64,000 bases of DNA, from positions 1,984,001 through 2,048,000 of the forward strand of contig NZ_CP012601.1 in assembly GCF_001278755.1 (NCBI RefSeq), written 5' to 3'. The position numbers and the translations under genes are program-made. Each line of letters starts with the position of its first letter. Position 1 is the stretch's first letter. The notes under the pieces were generated by a model. That model saw only the letters and a list, made by a program, of their open reading frames with translations, was not told the DNA's origin and searched no databases. Origin of the DNA: Bacillus sp. FJAT-22090 (lineage in GTDB: Bacteria; Bacillota; Bacilli; Bacillales_A; Planococcaceae). This document shows, piece by piece, positions 26,732 through 35,933 of this stretch.

Positions 26732-28579
26732 CTATTCCAGTTCTGCATTTTTCTTTTTCTTTGCGACACGTTCGCGTTCATTTTTATCTAAAATTTGTTT
26801 ACGTAAACGAATTGATTGTGGAGTAATTTCTAGATACTCATCTTCGCCTAAATATTCTATCGCTTCTTCAAGAGTTAAAATACGTGGTTTTTTAATCACG
26901 TTTGTTTGATCTTTGTTAGCTGAACGAATATTCGTTTTTTGTTTCATTTTTGTAATATTAACAGTGATATCAGCATCACGAGTATTCTCTCCGACAACCA
27001 TACCTTCATAAATTTCAGTACCTGGTTCTACGAATAATGTACCACGATCTTCTATTTGCATCATTCCATAAGTTGATGCTTTACCAGTTTCCATTGAAAC
27101 AAGTACTCCTTGGTGACGTCCACCAACACGACCTGAAACTACTGGTTGATAACTATCAAAAGTGTGGTTAATGATACCAAATCCTTTAGTCAGAGACATA
27201 AATTCAGTAGTATACCCGATTAATCCACGAGCAGGAACCATGAAGATCAAACGAACTTGACCATTACCATTGTTGACCATGTCAATCATTTCACCTTTAC
27301 GAGTACCCATAGATTCGATAATAGAACCTACACTATCTTCTGGCACATCAATTTGAACACGCTCAACAGGTTCGCATTTTACACCATCAATTTCTCTAAT
27401 AATTACTTTCGGTTTGGAAACTTGTAATTCATATCCTTCACGACGCATATTTTCGATTAAAATCGATAAGTGAAGCTCACCACGACCAGAAACTGTCCAA
27501 GCATCAGGAGAGTCTGTATCTTCAACTCGTAATGATACATCTGTTTGTAATTGAGCACGTAAACGTTCTTCTATTTTACGTGAAGTAACCCATTTACCTT
27601 CACGACCAGCGAATGGTGAGTTATTTACTAAGAATGTCATTTGTAGAGTTGGTTCATCGATACGTAATGGTGTTAAAGCTTCAGGATGGTCTGTAGGACA
27701 AACTGTCTCACCTACATTAATTTCTTCCATACCAGATACCGCAATTAAATCTCCTGCTTTAGCTGACTGGATTTCTTCACGCTTTAATCCAAAGAAACCG
27801 AAAATTTTTGTTACACGGTAATTTTTCACCGAGCCATCTAATTTCATAAGAGAAATTTGTTGCCCTACTTCAATTGTTCCGCGGAATACACGACCAATAC
27901 CAATACGTCCTACATAATCATTATAGTCAAGTAATGCTACTTGGAATTGTAGTGGTTCGTCTGAGTTATCAATCGGTGCCGGAATTGCTTCGACAATCAT
28001 GTCGAATAGACATTTCATGTTTTCTTCTTGGTTAGCAGGGTCTGGATCTAATGAAGCAGTACCGTTTACACCAGAAGCATATACAACTGGGAATTCTAAT
28101 TGATCTTCATCTGCACCTAATTCTATTAATAGTTCTAAAACTTCATCTACTACTTCTAGTGGACGAGCAGAATCTTTATCTACTTTGTTAACTACAACGA
28201 TTGGTGTTAATTTTTGTTCTAATGCTTTTTTCAATACGAAACGCGTTTGAGGCATACAACCCTCATATGCATCGACAACTAGTAAAACGCCGTCTACCAT
28301 TTTTAAGATACGTTCTACCTCACCGCCGAAATCAGCATGTCCAGGTGTATCTAGGATATTGATGCGAGAACCATTATAATCTACTGCTGTATTTTTAGCT
28401 AAAATCGTAATACCGCGTTCACGCTCAATATCATTCGAGTCCATTGCACGTTCTTCAACGTGTTCATTTGAACGAAATGTACCAGATTGTTTTAATAATT
28501 GATCGACTAGTGTCGTTTTTCCATGGTCAACGTGTGCTATAATTGCAATGTTTCGTAAATCTTGACGAATTTTTGTCAT
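26732..28579 (-). CDS. typA: Ribosome-associated GTPase TypA/BipA
   Basis: Translational GTPase that acts on the 50S subunit in stress and cold. The 615-aa chain has the G1 loop AHVDHGKTT at about 15-23, G3 DTPGHADF, G4 [10 protein letters not shown], then EF-G-like beta-barrel and alpha/beta domains and the BipA-specific C-terminal domain ([23 protein letters not shown]). ATG 28579 follows GGAG at seven bases. Divergent from ylaF. Confidence 0.97.
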   Translation of the reverse strand: MTKIRQDLRNIAIIAHVDHGKTTLVDQLLKQSGTFRSNEHVEERAMDSNDIERERGITILAKNTAVDYNGSRINILDTPGHADFGGEVERILKMVDGVLLVVDAYEGCMPQTRFVLKKALEQKLTPIVVVNKVDKDSARPLEVVDEVLELLIELGADEDQLEFPVVYASGVNGTASLDPDPANQEENMKCLFDMIVEAIPAPIDNSDEPLQFQVALLDYNDYVGRIGIGRVFRGTIEVGQQISLMKLDGSVKNYRVTKIFGFFGLKREEIQSAKAGDLIAVSGMEEINVGETVCPTDHPEALTPLRIDEPTLQMTFLVNNSPFAGREGKWVTSRKIEERLRAQLQTDVSLRVEDTDSPDAWTVSGRGELHLSILIENMRREGYELQVSKPKVIIREIDGVKCEPVERVQIDVPEDSVGSIIESMGTRKGEMIDMVNNGNGQVRLIFMVPARGLIGYTTEFMSLTKGFGIINHTFDSYQPVVSGRVGGRHQGVLVSMETGKASTYGMMQIEDRGTLFVEPGTEIYEGMVVGENTRDADITVNITKMKQKTNIRSANKDQTNVIKKPRILTLEEAIEYLGEDEYLEITPQSIRLRKQILDKNERERVAKKKKNAELE

Positions 28580-28685
28580 ATTTCCACTCCATATTCTTTT
28601 TTTCGCGTCCATAACTGTGTTATTATAGCACAAGTGAAACTAAAGTAATAATATTTTTTATCATTATTTTTTGGAGGTAATCATT

Positions 28686-28871
28686 TTGGGCAACATTAAA
28701 TGGATTTTCGTTCTATTTTCTATTGGTGCAATATTATCTATGGCTTTTGTTGGAATTGCGATTGCACTTAGAAGTATCCCATTAGTAATACTAGGACTTG
28801 TCTTACTTTGCGTGGTTATGGGATATGGTTTTAAAACAAAGAAAAGAATGAGAGATCAAGGTCTACTATAA
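28686..28871 (+). CDS. ylaF: YlaF family small membrane protein
   Basis: A 61-aa protein with two membrane helices and a basic tail (FKTKKRMRDQG). The TTG at 28686 follows GGAGG at eight bases; the ORF can open at 28671 but that codon is inside the ribosome site. Divergent from typA as in Bacillus subtilis. Function is unknown. Confidence 0.85.
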   Translation: MGNIKWIFVLFSIGAILSMAFVGIAIALRSIPLVILGLVLLCVVMGYGFKTKKRMRDQGLL

Positions 28872-28910
28872 TAAATCGTCGACAAGAGTTTTCTTGCCGA
28901 CGATTTTTAT
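28872..28910. terminator. Bidirectional terminator between ylaF and suhB
   Basis: Stem AAATCGTCGACAAGA/TCTTGCCGACGATTT with one mismatch, loop GTTT, T-rich on both sides. Confidence 0.85.
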
Positions 28911-29698
28911 TTTAACTTTATATAATTTGTTACTAATTCCTTATGAAGACCCGGCTTTGCAATTAAAAAAGTATTTTGTGTCAATAAATTTATTGGTTTA
29001 TCAGCCAGATCCGTAACAATCGCCCCCACCTCTTTTGCAACGACCATTCCACCTGCTATATCCCATGGTGATAGCCGCATCGACATATAGGCATCCAGTT
29101 TTCCAGTTACAACATAGGCTATTTCCAATGCAGCTGACCCATATGATCTAGTTCCACGTACTGTTTGTAAAAGCTTAATCATCCCATCATTTTCAATGTA
29201 TTTATTTGGTACTACCCAACTGGCATTAATTCCAATAATGGATTGTTCAATCCTTGCTTTCTCTACGTTTGGTATTCGTAAATCATTATAATATGCTCCT
29301 TCACCAAGCGATGCAGATATTAAATCATCTTCCATCACATTATAAATATAGCCAAGTAGACCTACTCCATCCTTATAAATACCTAGTGAAATAGCAAAGT
29401 TCTTTTTTTGATGAATAAAATTCATTGTTCCATCTATTGGATCCAACATCCAGACATACCCATTTAAATCTTCAATATCGTCACCAAATCCTTCTTCTCC
29501 AAAGATTCGATGTTCAGGAAAATCCTTTTTTATATGGCTTATAAAAAATTGTTCTGTTTCTTTATCAATATTTGTAACCAAATCGTTTGCTTCGGATTTT
29601 GTTTCAATAATAAGCTCAGTAGTAAAAGATGCTTGTATTCTACCCGCAGCTTCTTTGATGAGCGACTTTGCATATTTATCTAACTTATGTATATCCAC
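28907..29698 (-). CDS. suhB: Inositol monophosphatase family protein (YktC)
   Basis: A 263-aa Mg-dependent sugar phosphatase. The metal-binding motifs are GEEG near residue 70, the hallmark WMLDPIDGTMNF near 85-96, and WDIAGGMVVAKEVG near 214-227. Such enzymes hydrolyse inositol-1-phosphate and related substrates; in bacteria they may also assist rRNA transcription. GTG 29698 (MDIHKLDKY) is better spaced from AAAGGGTGG than GTG 29707. Same block as yktA, yktB and ykzI in Bacillus subtilis. Confidence 0.92.
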   Translation of the reverse strand: MDIHKLDKYAKSLIKEAAGRIQASFTTELIIETKSEANDLVTNIDKETEQFFISHIKKDFPEHRIFGEEGFGDDIEDLNGYVWMLDPIDGTMNFIHQKKNFAISLGIYKDGVGLLGYIYNVMEDDLISASLGEGAYYNDLRIPNVEKARIEQSIIGINASWVVPNKYIENDGMIKLLQTVRGTRSYGSAALEIAYVVTGKLDAYMSMRLSPWDIAGGMVVAKEVGAIVTDLADKPINLLTQNTFLIAKPGLHKELVTNYIKLK

Positions 29699-29739
29699 TG
29701 CTCCCACCCTTTCTTTCCATCTACTATTCAGTATAAAGA

Positions 29740-29780
29740 AAAAAACACCGGCTGTCTTTTAAATAGCAGGTGTTTTTTAT
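29740..29780. terminator. Terminator between ykzI-like gene and suhB
   Basis: Imperfect stem AACACCGGCTGTC/GCAGGTGTT, AT loop, T-runs on both strands. Confidence 0.65.
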
Positions 29781-29801
29781 CTGGTATCCGAAATTATATC
29801 A

Positions 29802-29999
29802 TCAGTTGAGCGCATTAAGTTCTCCTAACTGTTGATGTATTTCTTTAAGTCTTTCCTTTGACTTATTAATGTCATCTTCACTCTCATCTGTCATGGCATC
29901 AAAAAGAGTCGCCAATTCATAATCCAATTCCAATTTCAAAGTTTGAATTTTTTCTTTTTCCAAGTCATTTTTACGAATAATGTGAACAACCTGTCTCAT
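29802..29999 (-). CDS. YkzI-like small protein
   Basis: A 65-aa acidic, strongly helical protein (ending KSKERLKEIHQQLGELNALN) that probably forms a short coiled coil. It occupies the position between yktB and yktC where Bacillus subtilis has ykzI; the symbol is therefore suggested only by synteny. ATG 29999 follows AAGGGG. Confidence 0.65.
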   Translation of the reverse strand: MRQVVHIIRKNDLEKEKIQTLKLELDYELATLFDAMTDESEDDINKSKERLKEIHQQLGELNALN

Positions 30000-30157
30000 A
30001 ACTAACACCCCTTCTCTTTTGAGTTGTTTCGTAATATTCGGAACTTTTTTAATAATTTATGCTGGCTATAAATTATTGGCAACTTTAAAATCCTACTTAC
30101 AAGATTTTTACCCATATTTGCTATAAAATAAACATAGGAATTGAAAGGAGTTTTAAA

Positions 30158-30805
30158 ATGAGCAATCAATTTTGGGAAAGTAAAGATTTTAATGTATTCC
30201 AAATAGATGGGTTAGAAAATAGAATGGAAGCACTCATCTCAAATATAAGACCAAAGTTTGAATTATTAGGTGAACGTTATAGCCTCTATTTTTCTGGTGT
30301 TCTTGGTGATGAATATTTTGCCCATGTTGCAAAACATGCAAGGCGTTCCGTCAATCCTCCAAAGGACAGTTGGGTAGCATTTTCTCCTTATAAACGTGGA
30401 TATAAAGCTTTACCTCATTTTCAAATAGGACTTTGGGGAAGCCATTTATTTATTATTGTGGCTGTTATTTATGAAGCCCCAGATAAAGTTGCTATTGCCG
30501 AACTCTTATTAAAGAAAAAAGCGTTGTTCAATAAACTTCCTAAGGATTTTATTGTATCGGGAGATCATATGAAGCAGGATGCTATACCTTTAAAGGAAGC
30601 CAAGAAAACGGAACTTGAGCAATTATTGACTCGCCTTCGTGATGTAAAAAAAGGAGAGTTTCTAGTGGGTAGACATATCCCTAGGGAAGAAGCAGTTAAA
30701 CTAACGGAAGAAGAATTTTTGCGAATAGTGGAAGATACTTTTGAGCAGCTTTTACCTATTTATAAAACAATGACAAATATGAAAGTAGCACGCGCTACTA
30801 AATAA
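30158..30805 (+). CDS. yktB: YktB, UPF0637 family protein
   Basis: A 215-aa soluble protein with the family pattern FWESKDFNVFQIDGLENRM and HVAKHARRSVNPPKDSWVAF. Function is unknown. GGAG lies seven bases before the ATG. It is divergent from the ykzI-like gene and ends in its own terminator. Confidence 0.9.
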   Translation: MSNQFWESKDFNVFQIDGLENRMEALISNIRPKFELLGERYSLYFSGVLGDEYFAHVAKHARRSVNPPKDSWVAFSPYKRGYKALPHFQIGLWGSHLFIIVAVIYEAPDKVAIAELLLKKKALFNKLPKDFIVSGDHMKQDAIPLKEAKKTELEQLLTRLRDVKKGEFLVGRHIPREEAVKLTEEEFLRIVEDTFEQLLPIYKTMTNMKVARATK

Positions 30806-30814
30806 TTTGATAAA

Positions 30815-30848
30815 TTAGCCCCTTTTTTAAAGGGGCTTGTTTATTTTT
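30815..30848 (+). terminator. Terminator of yktB
   Basis: Stem AGCCCCTTT/AAAGGGGCT with a three-base loop, then TGTTTATTTTT. Confidence 0.85.
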
Positions 30849-30885
30849 ACTGGATAGAAAACATTTTACACAAAGTCTGTTTACA

Positions 30886-31155
30886 TTAACCTTTTATAAT
30901 GGTGCTATCATCTTTTTCTTTCATTTGTTTTATGATGGGATAACTTGCATATCCACTTTCTTTTTCAAAATCACGAAAATACGTTTTTTCTTCTGCAATA
31001 GAAGGGACTATTTCTTTAAAACGACGATACTTTTTCAATAATTCCTCTCGTTTTATACCCTTTTCATAAGCTTTTTCAATTGCCTCGAAAAACTGAACGA
31101 CATCAACTATTTCTTCCGTCGACCAGTCAATGGAGAATGGATATGTATATTCCAT
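30886..31155 (-). CDS. yktA: YktA, UPF0223 family protein
   Basis: An 89-aa helical protein; the stretch YPFSIDWSTEEIVDVVQFFEAIE identifies UPF0223. Function is unknown. The ATG follows GGAGG. It lies 12 bases after the NMO-type gene and is probably co-transcribed with it, which is an arrangement different from Bacillus subtilis, where yktA follows speA directly. Confidence 0.9.
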   Translation of the reverse strand: MEYTYPFSIDWSTEEIVDVVQFFEAIEKAYEKGIKREELLKKYRRFKEIVPSIAEEKTYFRDFEKESGYASYPIIKQMKEKDDSTIIKG

Positions 31156-31167
31156 TTCCTCAACCTC

Positions 31168-32127
31168 CTATAATGACCATTTTTTCCTTATTTCTGTAGC
31201 ATCTGAAACCATTTGTTGAAATAATTCTTGTACAGAAGGGATGTTATTTATCAATCCGACCCCTTGACCCGCCCATCCAAATCCTTTTTCAGCGTTACCT
31301 TCATAAATGAATTGTTTGTTTGCCTCACCACTAATATAGTCCTTTAAAGCATCATATGTCGGATTTTCCTTTTCAATACTCAGAATCGTTTGGGTCCAAT
31401 TACCTTTAAGCGCTCTAGCTGGAGCTCCGATCGACCTTTTAATAACTACTGTGTCTGTTTCTCCACTTTCTAATATGGCATTTTTATATGCAGGAGATGC
31501 ATGTACACACTCCTTAGTAGCGATGAAACGAGTACCCATTTCGATTCCCTCAGCCCCTAATGCATGTGCTGCCATCCAACCTCGTCCGTCTGCTATTCCA
31601 CCAGATGCTATTACAGGAATCGATACTGCGTCTACAACCTGTGGGATAAGTACCATAGAACCTATATCATCTCTTCCAAGGTGCCCCCCACCTTCTTGTC
31701 CGACTACCATTACTGCATCAGCACCAAGCTGCTCCGCTTTTTGTGCTTGTCTTTTTGCCGCTACCAATACTAATTTTTTAATGGACGTTTTTTCCAAAGC
31801 CTCTAATATTGGAGCTGGATTTCCACCAGTCATTGAAATAACAGGAACGTTTTCATCAATTGCCACTTGCAGCATATGTTCATAAGGTCGTCCTGTTTGT
31901 CCAATAGCAAAATTTACTCCAAATGGTTTATCTGTTAACTCTCTTACTTTTTTAATTTCCTCTCTTAATTCTTCTGGTGTTTTTAAGCTCATTGCCGTCA
32001 CTTGACCGAGTCCACCTGCATTTGATACTGCCGCACATAAGTCCGAATATGCCAAGTAGGCAAGTCCACCTTGAATAATTGGATATTCTATCCCTAGTAG
32101 ATCCGTTACATTTGTTTGAAAATTCAT
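31168..32127 (-). CDS. NMO/FabK-family flavin oxidoreductase
   Basis: A 319-aa FMN-dependent TIM-barrel protein of the nitronate monooxygenase / enoyl-ACP reductase II superfamily. It shows YPIIQGGLAYLAYSDL, SNAGGLGQV, MVVGQEGGGHLGRDD (the GGxxGxxxG phosphate-binding style loop), IPVIASGGIADGRG and GAEGIEMGTRFIATKE, in the usual order. Which reaction it performs cannot be told from sequence alone. ATG 32127 has AAGGGAGGG upstream. It replaces the direct speA-yktA adjacency. Confidence 0.85.
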   Translation of the reverse strand: MNFQTNVTDLLGIEYPIIQGGLAYLAYSDLCAAVSNAGGLGQVTAMSLKTPEELREEIKKVRELTDKPFGVNFAIGQTGRPYEHMLQVAIDENVPVISMTGGNPAPILEALEKTSIKKLVLVAAKRQAQKAEQLGADAVMVVGQEGGGHLGRDDIGSMVLIPQVVDAVSIPVIASGGIADGRGWMAAHALGAEGIEMGTRFIATKECVHASPAYKNAILESGETDTVVIKRSIGAPARALKGNWTQTILSIEKENPTYDALKDYISGEANKQFIYEGNAEKGFGWAGQGVGLINNIPSVQELFQQMVSDATEIRKKWSL

Positions 32128-32214
32128 CCTATTCCCTCCCTTGATTTTAAGTGTAAAATAATTAATCACTTGAATCAATTCACAAATATTTTTATAGTAA
32201 TAGAATTAACGAAG

Positions 32215-32223
32215 TGCTATAAT
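32215..32223 (+). promoter_or_regulatory. Extended -10 promoter upstream of speA
   Basis: TGCTATAAT: perfect TATAAT at 32218-32223 with an upstream TGn; -35 TAGTAA is weak. The leader would be about 100 bases. Confidence 0.45.
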
Positions 32224-32329
32224 TCATTTGTTTTAAAAAAAGTGTTTGAAGTTGTTGAACTATGTCAAAATTTGTAGTAATTAATGTCATTAAACTAGAC
32301 AAAAAATAATATTAGAGGTGGTATGAGCG

Positions 32330-33799
32330 TTGTCACAATTAGAAACTCCTTTGTTCGATGCATTATTGAAGCATCGTAACCGTCATCCTATCCAGTTTCA
32401 TATTCCTGGGCATAAAAAAGGGAAAGGGATGGATCCTGCATTTCGAGAGTTTGTTGGAGATAATGTACTTTCCATAGATTTAATCAATATTGCTCCTTTA
32501 GATGACTTACACTCTCCTAAAGGTGCTATAAAAAAAGCACAACATTTGGCTGCTGAAGCCTTCGGAGCAGATCATACATTTTTCTCTGTCCAAGGTACGA
32601 GTGGTGCCATTATGACGATGATTCTTACTATTTGTGGTCCTGGAGATAAATTACTAGTCCCACGAAATGTTCATAAATCTATTATGTCAGCAATCGTTTT
32701 TGCAGGAGCAATACCTATTTTTATCCATCCAGAAGTTGATAAAGAGTTAGGAATTTCTCATGGGATATCTGCTGAATCTGTTGAAAAAGCGCTACAAGAA
32801 CACCCGGACGCAAAAGGTTTACTTGTTATTAATCCAACTTATTTCGGATTTGCGGCTGACTTAAAAAAAATTGTAGACATCTCACATAAACATGGGATTC
32901 CTGTAGTTGTAGATGAGGCACATGGTGTCCATATTCATTTCCATCCTTCCTTACCAATTTCAGCTATGCAAGCAGGAGCAGATATGGCAGCTACATCTGT
33001 ACACAAATTGGGTGGTTCGATGACACAAAGCTCTGTGTTAAACGTGAGAGAAGGTTTAGTTTCAGCAAAACGAGTACAATCCATTATTTCAATGCTTACG
33101 ACAACTTCCACTTCTTATCCACTTCTAGCGTCATTAGACACTGCTAGACGCCAATTAGCGATTCATGGGGAGGATTTAATAGGAGAGGTCATAAGGCTTG
33201 CTAAAGATACACGTAAGCGTATTAATGTAATACCACATTTGCATTGTGCAGGAGAAGAAATTTTACAAACTTCTGCTACCTTTGATATGGATCCAACAAA
33301 ATTATTAATAAGTGTAAAAAACTTAGGTATAACTGGTTATGCTGCAGAATCTTGGTTAAGAGAAAATGCAAATATAGAAGTTGAACTTTCCGATTTATAT
33401 AATATTCTATGCTTATTTACTATTGGAGATACGAAGAAAGAAGCAAACATCTTAGTCAATGCACTCACTAGAATGGTAGCAGCATTTGAATCTGAAGCTG
33501 TTATTGTGGAGCCATCGGTTTCTTTACCAGATATTCCAGGTTTAGCGATGTCCCCACGCGATGCTTTTTATGCGAAAACGGAATCTATCCCTTTAGCTAA
33601 AGCAAGTGGGCGTATTTCTGCAGAGTTCGTAATGGTTTATCCACCTGGTATTCCTATTTTTATTCCCGGGGAAATAATTACGCAAGGGAATATCGATTAT
33701 ATTCAAATGAACATAGAAGCAGGGCTACCTGTACAAGGCCCCGAAGATGATACGTTAGAGACGATTCATGTGATTAGAGAACAACAAGCAATAAAATAA
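32330..33799 (+). CDS. speA: Orn/Lys/Arg decarboxylase, SpeA type
   Basis: A 489-aa PLP-dependent fold-I decarboxylase of the Gram-positive arginine/lysine group; in Bacillus subtilis the orthologue SpeA makes agmatine for spermidine synthesis. PLP-binding is seen at ATSVHKLGGSMTQ (Schiff-base Lys near 225) with VVDEAHGVH just before it. N-terminal HIPGHKKGKG and C-terminal YPPGIPIFIPGE are diagnostic. TTG 32330 follows AGAGGTGG. Substrate (Arg versus Lys) is not certain from motifs. A potABCD uptake operon lies elsewhere in the window. Confidence 0.9.
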   Translation: MSQLETPLFDALLKHRNRHPIQFHIPGHKKGKGMDPAFREFVGDNVLSIDLINIAPLDDLHSPKGAIKKAQHLAAEAFGADHTFFSVQGTSGAIMTMILTICGPGDKLLVPRNVHKSIMSAIVFAGAIPIFIHPEVDKELGISHGISAESVEKALQEHPDAKGLLVINPTYFGFAADLKKIVDISHKHGIPVVVDEAHGVHIHFHPSLPISAMQAGADMAATSVHKLGGSMTQSSVLNVREGLVSAKRVQSIISMLTTTSTSYPLLASLDTARRQLAIHGEDLIGEVIRLAKDTRKRINVIPHLHCAGEEILQTSATFDMDPTKLLISVKNLGITGYAAESWLRENANIEVELSDLYNILCLFTIGDTKKEANILVNALTRMVAAFESEAVIVEPSVSLPDIPGLAMSPRDAFYAKTESIPLAKASGRISAEFVMVYPPGIPIFIPGEIITQGNIDYIQMNIEAGLPVQGPEDDTLETIHVIREQQAIK

Positions 33800-33802
33800 A
33801 CA

Positions 33803-33856
33803 CAAAAAACAGTCTTGCCTGAGCATTAAAATCTCGTTGGCAAGACTGTTTTTTTA
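33803..33856. terminator. Bidirectional terminator between speA and lrgB
   Basis: 14-bp stem AAAACAGTCTTGCC/GGCAAGACTGTTTT with a 19-base loop; overlaps the lrgB stop. Confidence 0.8.
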
Positions 33857-34528
33857 TATGATTAAAGCAAATAGTGGACATATAAAAGCTCCTAATACTG
33901 CACTTAGAGTCATTGATACGGACCCCATTGATAATACCTGTTCCCCGTATTCTGAGAGTTTAGCTAATCCAATTCCATGTGAAGCACTGCCTATAGAGAC
34001 TCCTCTACTAATAGCTTTTTCTATATGACAAATTTTAAAAATAAAAGGTCCTAACAACGAACCTGTTAACCCTGCTACTATTACGAATACGGCCGTCAAA
34101 GCTGGATTTCCATCTATCGATTGACTAATTTGCATTGCTACAGGTGTTGTAATAGATTTCGATAGCAATGAAAGTATTAACTCATCATCTAATCTTAATA
34201 GTTTTGCAAATAATATTATGCTTATTAGCCCTGAAAACATGGCCACAACAATACTTGTCATAATAGGGAGTTTATATTTTTTTATAATACCTCTTTGCAT
34301 ATACAGTGGATATGCAAGGCTTACTATAGCAGGACCTAGCATCGCATCAATCCACTTGGCCCCACCCATATATTGATCATATGGAACTGAAAGCGAGCTT
34401 AATAGAATGATTAAAATAATCGTAGTCGTTAGCATTGGGGAAAAAAAAGGTGATGGATAACGCTTATATAACTTTGTCATTAAGTAGTAGATTAGTATAG
34501 TACCCAAAACCATAGCGAATACATCCAT
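33854..34528 (-). CDS. LrgB/CidB-family membrane protein
   Basis: A 224-aa polytopic membrane protein with the LrgB signature SKSITTPVAMQISQSIDGNPALTA and SRGVSIGSASHGIGLAKLSE. With its holin-like partner it modulates murein hydrolase activity or export of small metabolites. It starts one base after the cidA/lrgA-type gene stops, so the two are translationally coupled. Confidence 0.9.
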   Translation of the reverse strand: MDVFAMVLGTILIYYLMTKLYKRYPSPFFSPMLTTTIILIILLSSLSVPYDQYMGGAKWIDAMLGPAIVSLAYPLYMQRGIIKKYKLPIMTSIVVAMFSGLISIILFAKLLRLDDELILSLLSKSITTPVAMQISQSIDGNPALTAVFVIVAGLTGSLLGPFIFKICHIEKAISRGVSIGSASHGIGLAKLSEYGEQVLSMGSVSMTLSAVLGAFICPLFALII

Positions 34529-34912
34529 TTATTCTTCCTCCTTTAACGCAATTTTGTTTTCCAAGTATTGACCTACTCTTCCTGAAATGATTATTGTAAA
34601 AATAGTACTTATAACAACTGATATTATAAGCAATAAACCATGGAAAGATAATAGTTCAGGATAGTTCATTACTCCAACTGTCGCTGGTACAAAAAACAAA
34701 GTCAATACACTAAGCAAAAAACCAGCTCCATCTTTTATCAAGGAAACTGGTATTAATTTGAAATATAAACATCCAAACAGTAAAATCAAACCTACGATAC
34801 TACCAGGAAATTTAATATGCAATCCTTCTACTATGACTGTTCCTAAAAAAGAAAACATATATAAGATAAGAATTTGAAATACAACTCGTAAGTATTTAAA
34901 TATATATATCAA
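34529..34912 (-). CDS. CidA/LrgA holin-like protein
   Basis: A 127-aa protein with four membrane helices; LHIKFPGSIVGLILLFGCLY is the family core. I chose the TTG at 34912, seven bases after AGGAG; the frame is open to 35011 but the extension is unconserved and crosses the upstream terminator. It is the first gene of the pair with the LrgB protein. No lytSR-type regulator is adjacent. Confidence 0.88.
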   Translation of the reverse strand: MIYIFKYLRVVFQILILYMFSFLGTVIVEGLHIKFPGSIVGLILLFGCLYFKLIPVSLIKDGAGFLLSVLTLFFVPATVGVMNYPELLSFHGLLLIISVVISTIFTIIISGRVGQYLENKIALKEEE

Positions 34913-34979
34913 TTTAAAGCTCCTAACAATTAGTAATATGCAATATTTTACTCCTTTACGTTCCATCGGTCTATTAGAA

Positions 34980-35024
34980 CAAAAAAACATCTGGGAGAAT
35001 ATATGAATCACCCAAATGTTTTAA
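34980..35024 (-). terminator. Terminator of the polysaccharide deacetylase gene
   Basis: Stem AAACATTTGGG/CCCAGATGTTT (one mismatch) followed by TTTTGTTC on the minus strand. Confidence 0.75.
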
Positions 35025-35030
35025 AGATTT

Positions 35031-35846
35031 TTATTCGATTCCTTTAATAGTATGTGGATCAATTAGGTCATAACCTTTTGCTCTAAAACCTTCCACAATA
35101 CTAGGCAATGCACCTGCTGTCCATGAACGATCATGCATCAACAAGTTTGCACCATCAGTCAAATATTCTGTATTCAACATGATTTCTGTAAGGCTATCTG
35201 CATCCATATATTGTTTTTCCCAGTCATAGCCATACGTCCAGTTCATGAGTAGCATACCTTCACTTTGGACCAAGGATCTACTGTAATCTGTATTAACACC
35301 AAAAGGAGCTCTGAAAAATTTAGGCTTCTCTCCTGTTACTGCCTCCACTGTCTCATTTACTCTAATTATTTCTTCTCTTTGTTCTTCCTCTGAGCTATCC
35401 TTTAAATTTACATGTGTCTGCGTGTGATTGCCTATAGAAAAGCCCATATCATATATCGCTTTTAAATTAGCTTTTTCTTCCTCTGTGTCAATAAAATGTC
35501 CATTAACAAAAAAGATGGCAGGCGCATTCAATTCTTTCAATGTTTTCGCCATTTCTAAAGCATTTTTATCTGGTGCATCATCAATTGTTAATAAAACAGC
35601 CTTCGGATTAGCGGCTCCAATAGGTTTCAATGTCCAGTTTGCTTCGTTTAATTCATAAAGTATTTCCGGTACCTCTTCTACAGGTTCCTCTTCTTGTTTT
35701 TCTGTATCTTGTACAATCTCTTCGTCAGCTGTTACTTCAATCTTTTCTTCACTTTCTTTTTTTACTGTCGGTTCTTCCTTTTCTGCTCTACAAGCTGAAA
35801 GTACAAGAATCAATGCTGCAAGTATTACCCATTTTGTAAGTTTCAA
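35031..35846 (-). CDS. Lipoprotein polysaccharide deacetylase
   Basis: A 271-aa exported lipoprotein: lipobox VLSAC with Cys near residue 18, then an acidic linker rich in Glu/Lys, then a NodB-type carbohydrate esterase-4 domain. Metal and catalytic elements are TIDDAP (Asp-Asp), GNHTQTH (HxxxH type) and FRAPFG. It probably de-N-acetylates peptidoglycan or another glycan at the cell surface. TTG 35846 is preferred; GTG 35855 is possible. Confidence 0.88.
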   Translation of the reverse strand: MKLTKWVILAALILVLSACRAEKEEPTVKKESEEKIEVTADEEIVQDTEKQEEEPVEEVPEILYELNEANWTLKPIGAANPKAVLLTIDDAPDKNALEMAKTLKELNAPAIFFVNGHFIDTEEEKANLKAIYDMGFSIGNHTQTHVNLKDSSEEEQREEIIRVNETVEAVTGEKPKFFRAPFGVNTDYSRSLVQSEGMLLMNWTYGYDWEKQYMDADSLTEIMLNTEYLTDGANLLMHDRSWTAGALPSIVEGFRAKGYDLIDPHTIKGIE

Positions 35847-35884
35847 TATGATCACCCTGCCCTTCCATATGTATTTTACCACTA

Positions 35885-35930
35885 AAAAAAGGATGTTGTG
35901 TAGAGTATTTCCACACAACATCCTTCAAAC
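35885..35930 (-). terminator. Terminator of the RND exporter gene
   Basis: Stem AAGGATGTTGTGT/ACACAACATCCTT, 11-base loop, T-run on the minus strand. Confidence 0.88.
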
Positions 35931-35933
35931 TAT

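Noticed and set aside
31451-31885. 144-codon plus-strand ORF inside the NMO-family gene
   Set aside because: It is the antisense shadow of a well-conserved coding region with strong codon periodicity on the minus strand.
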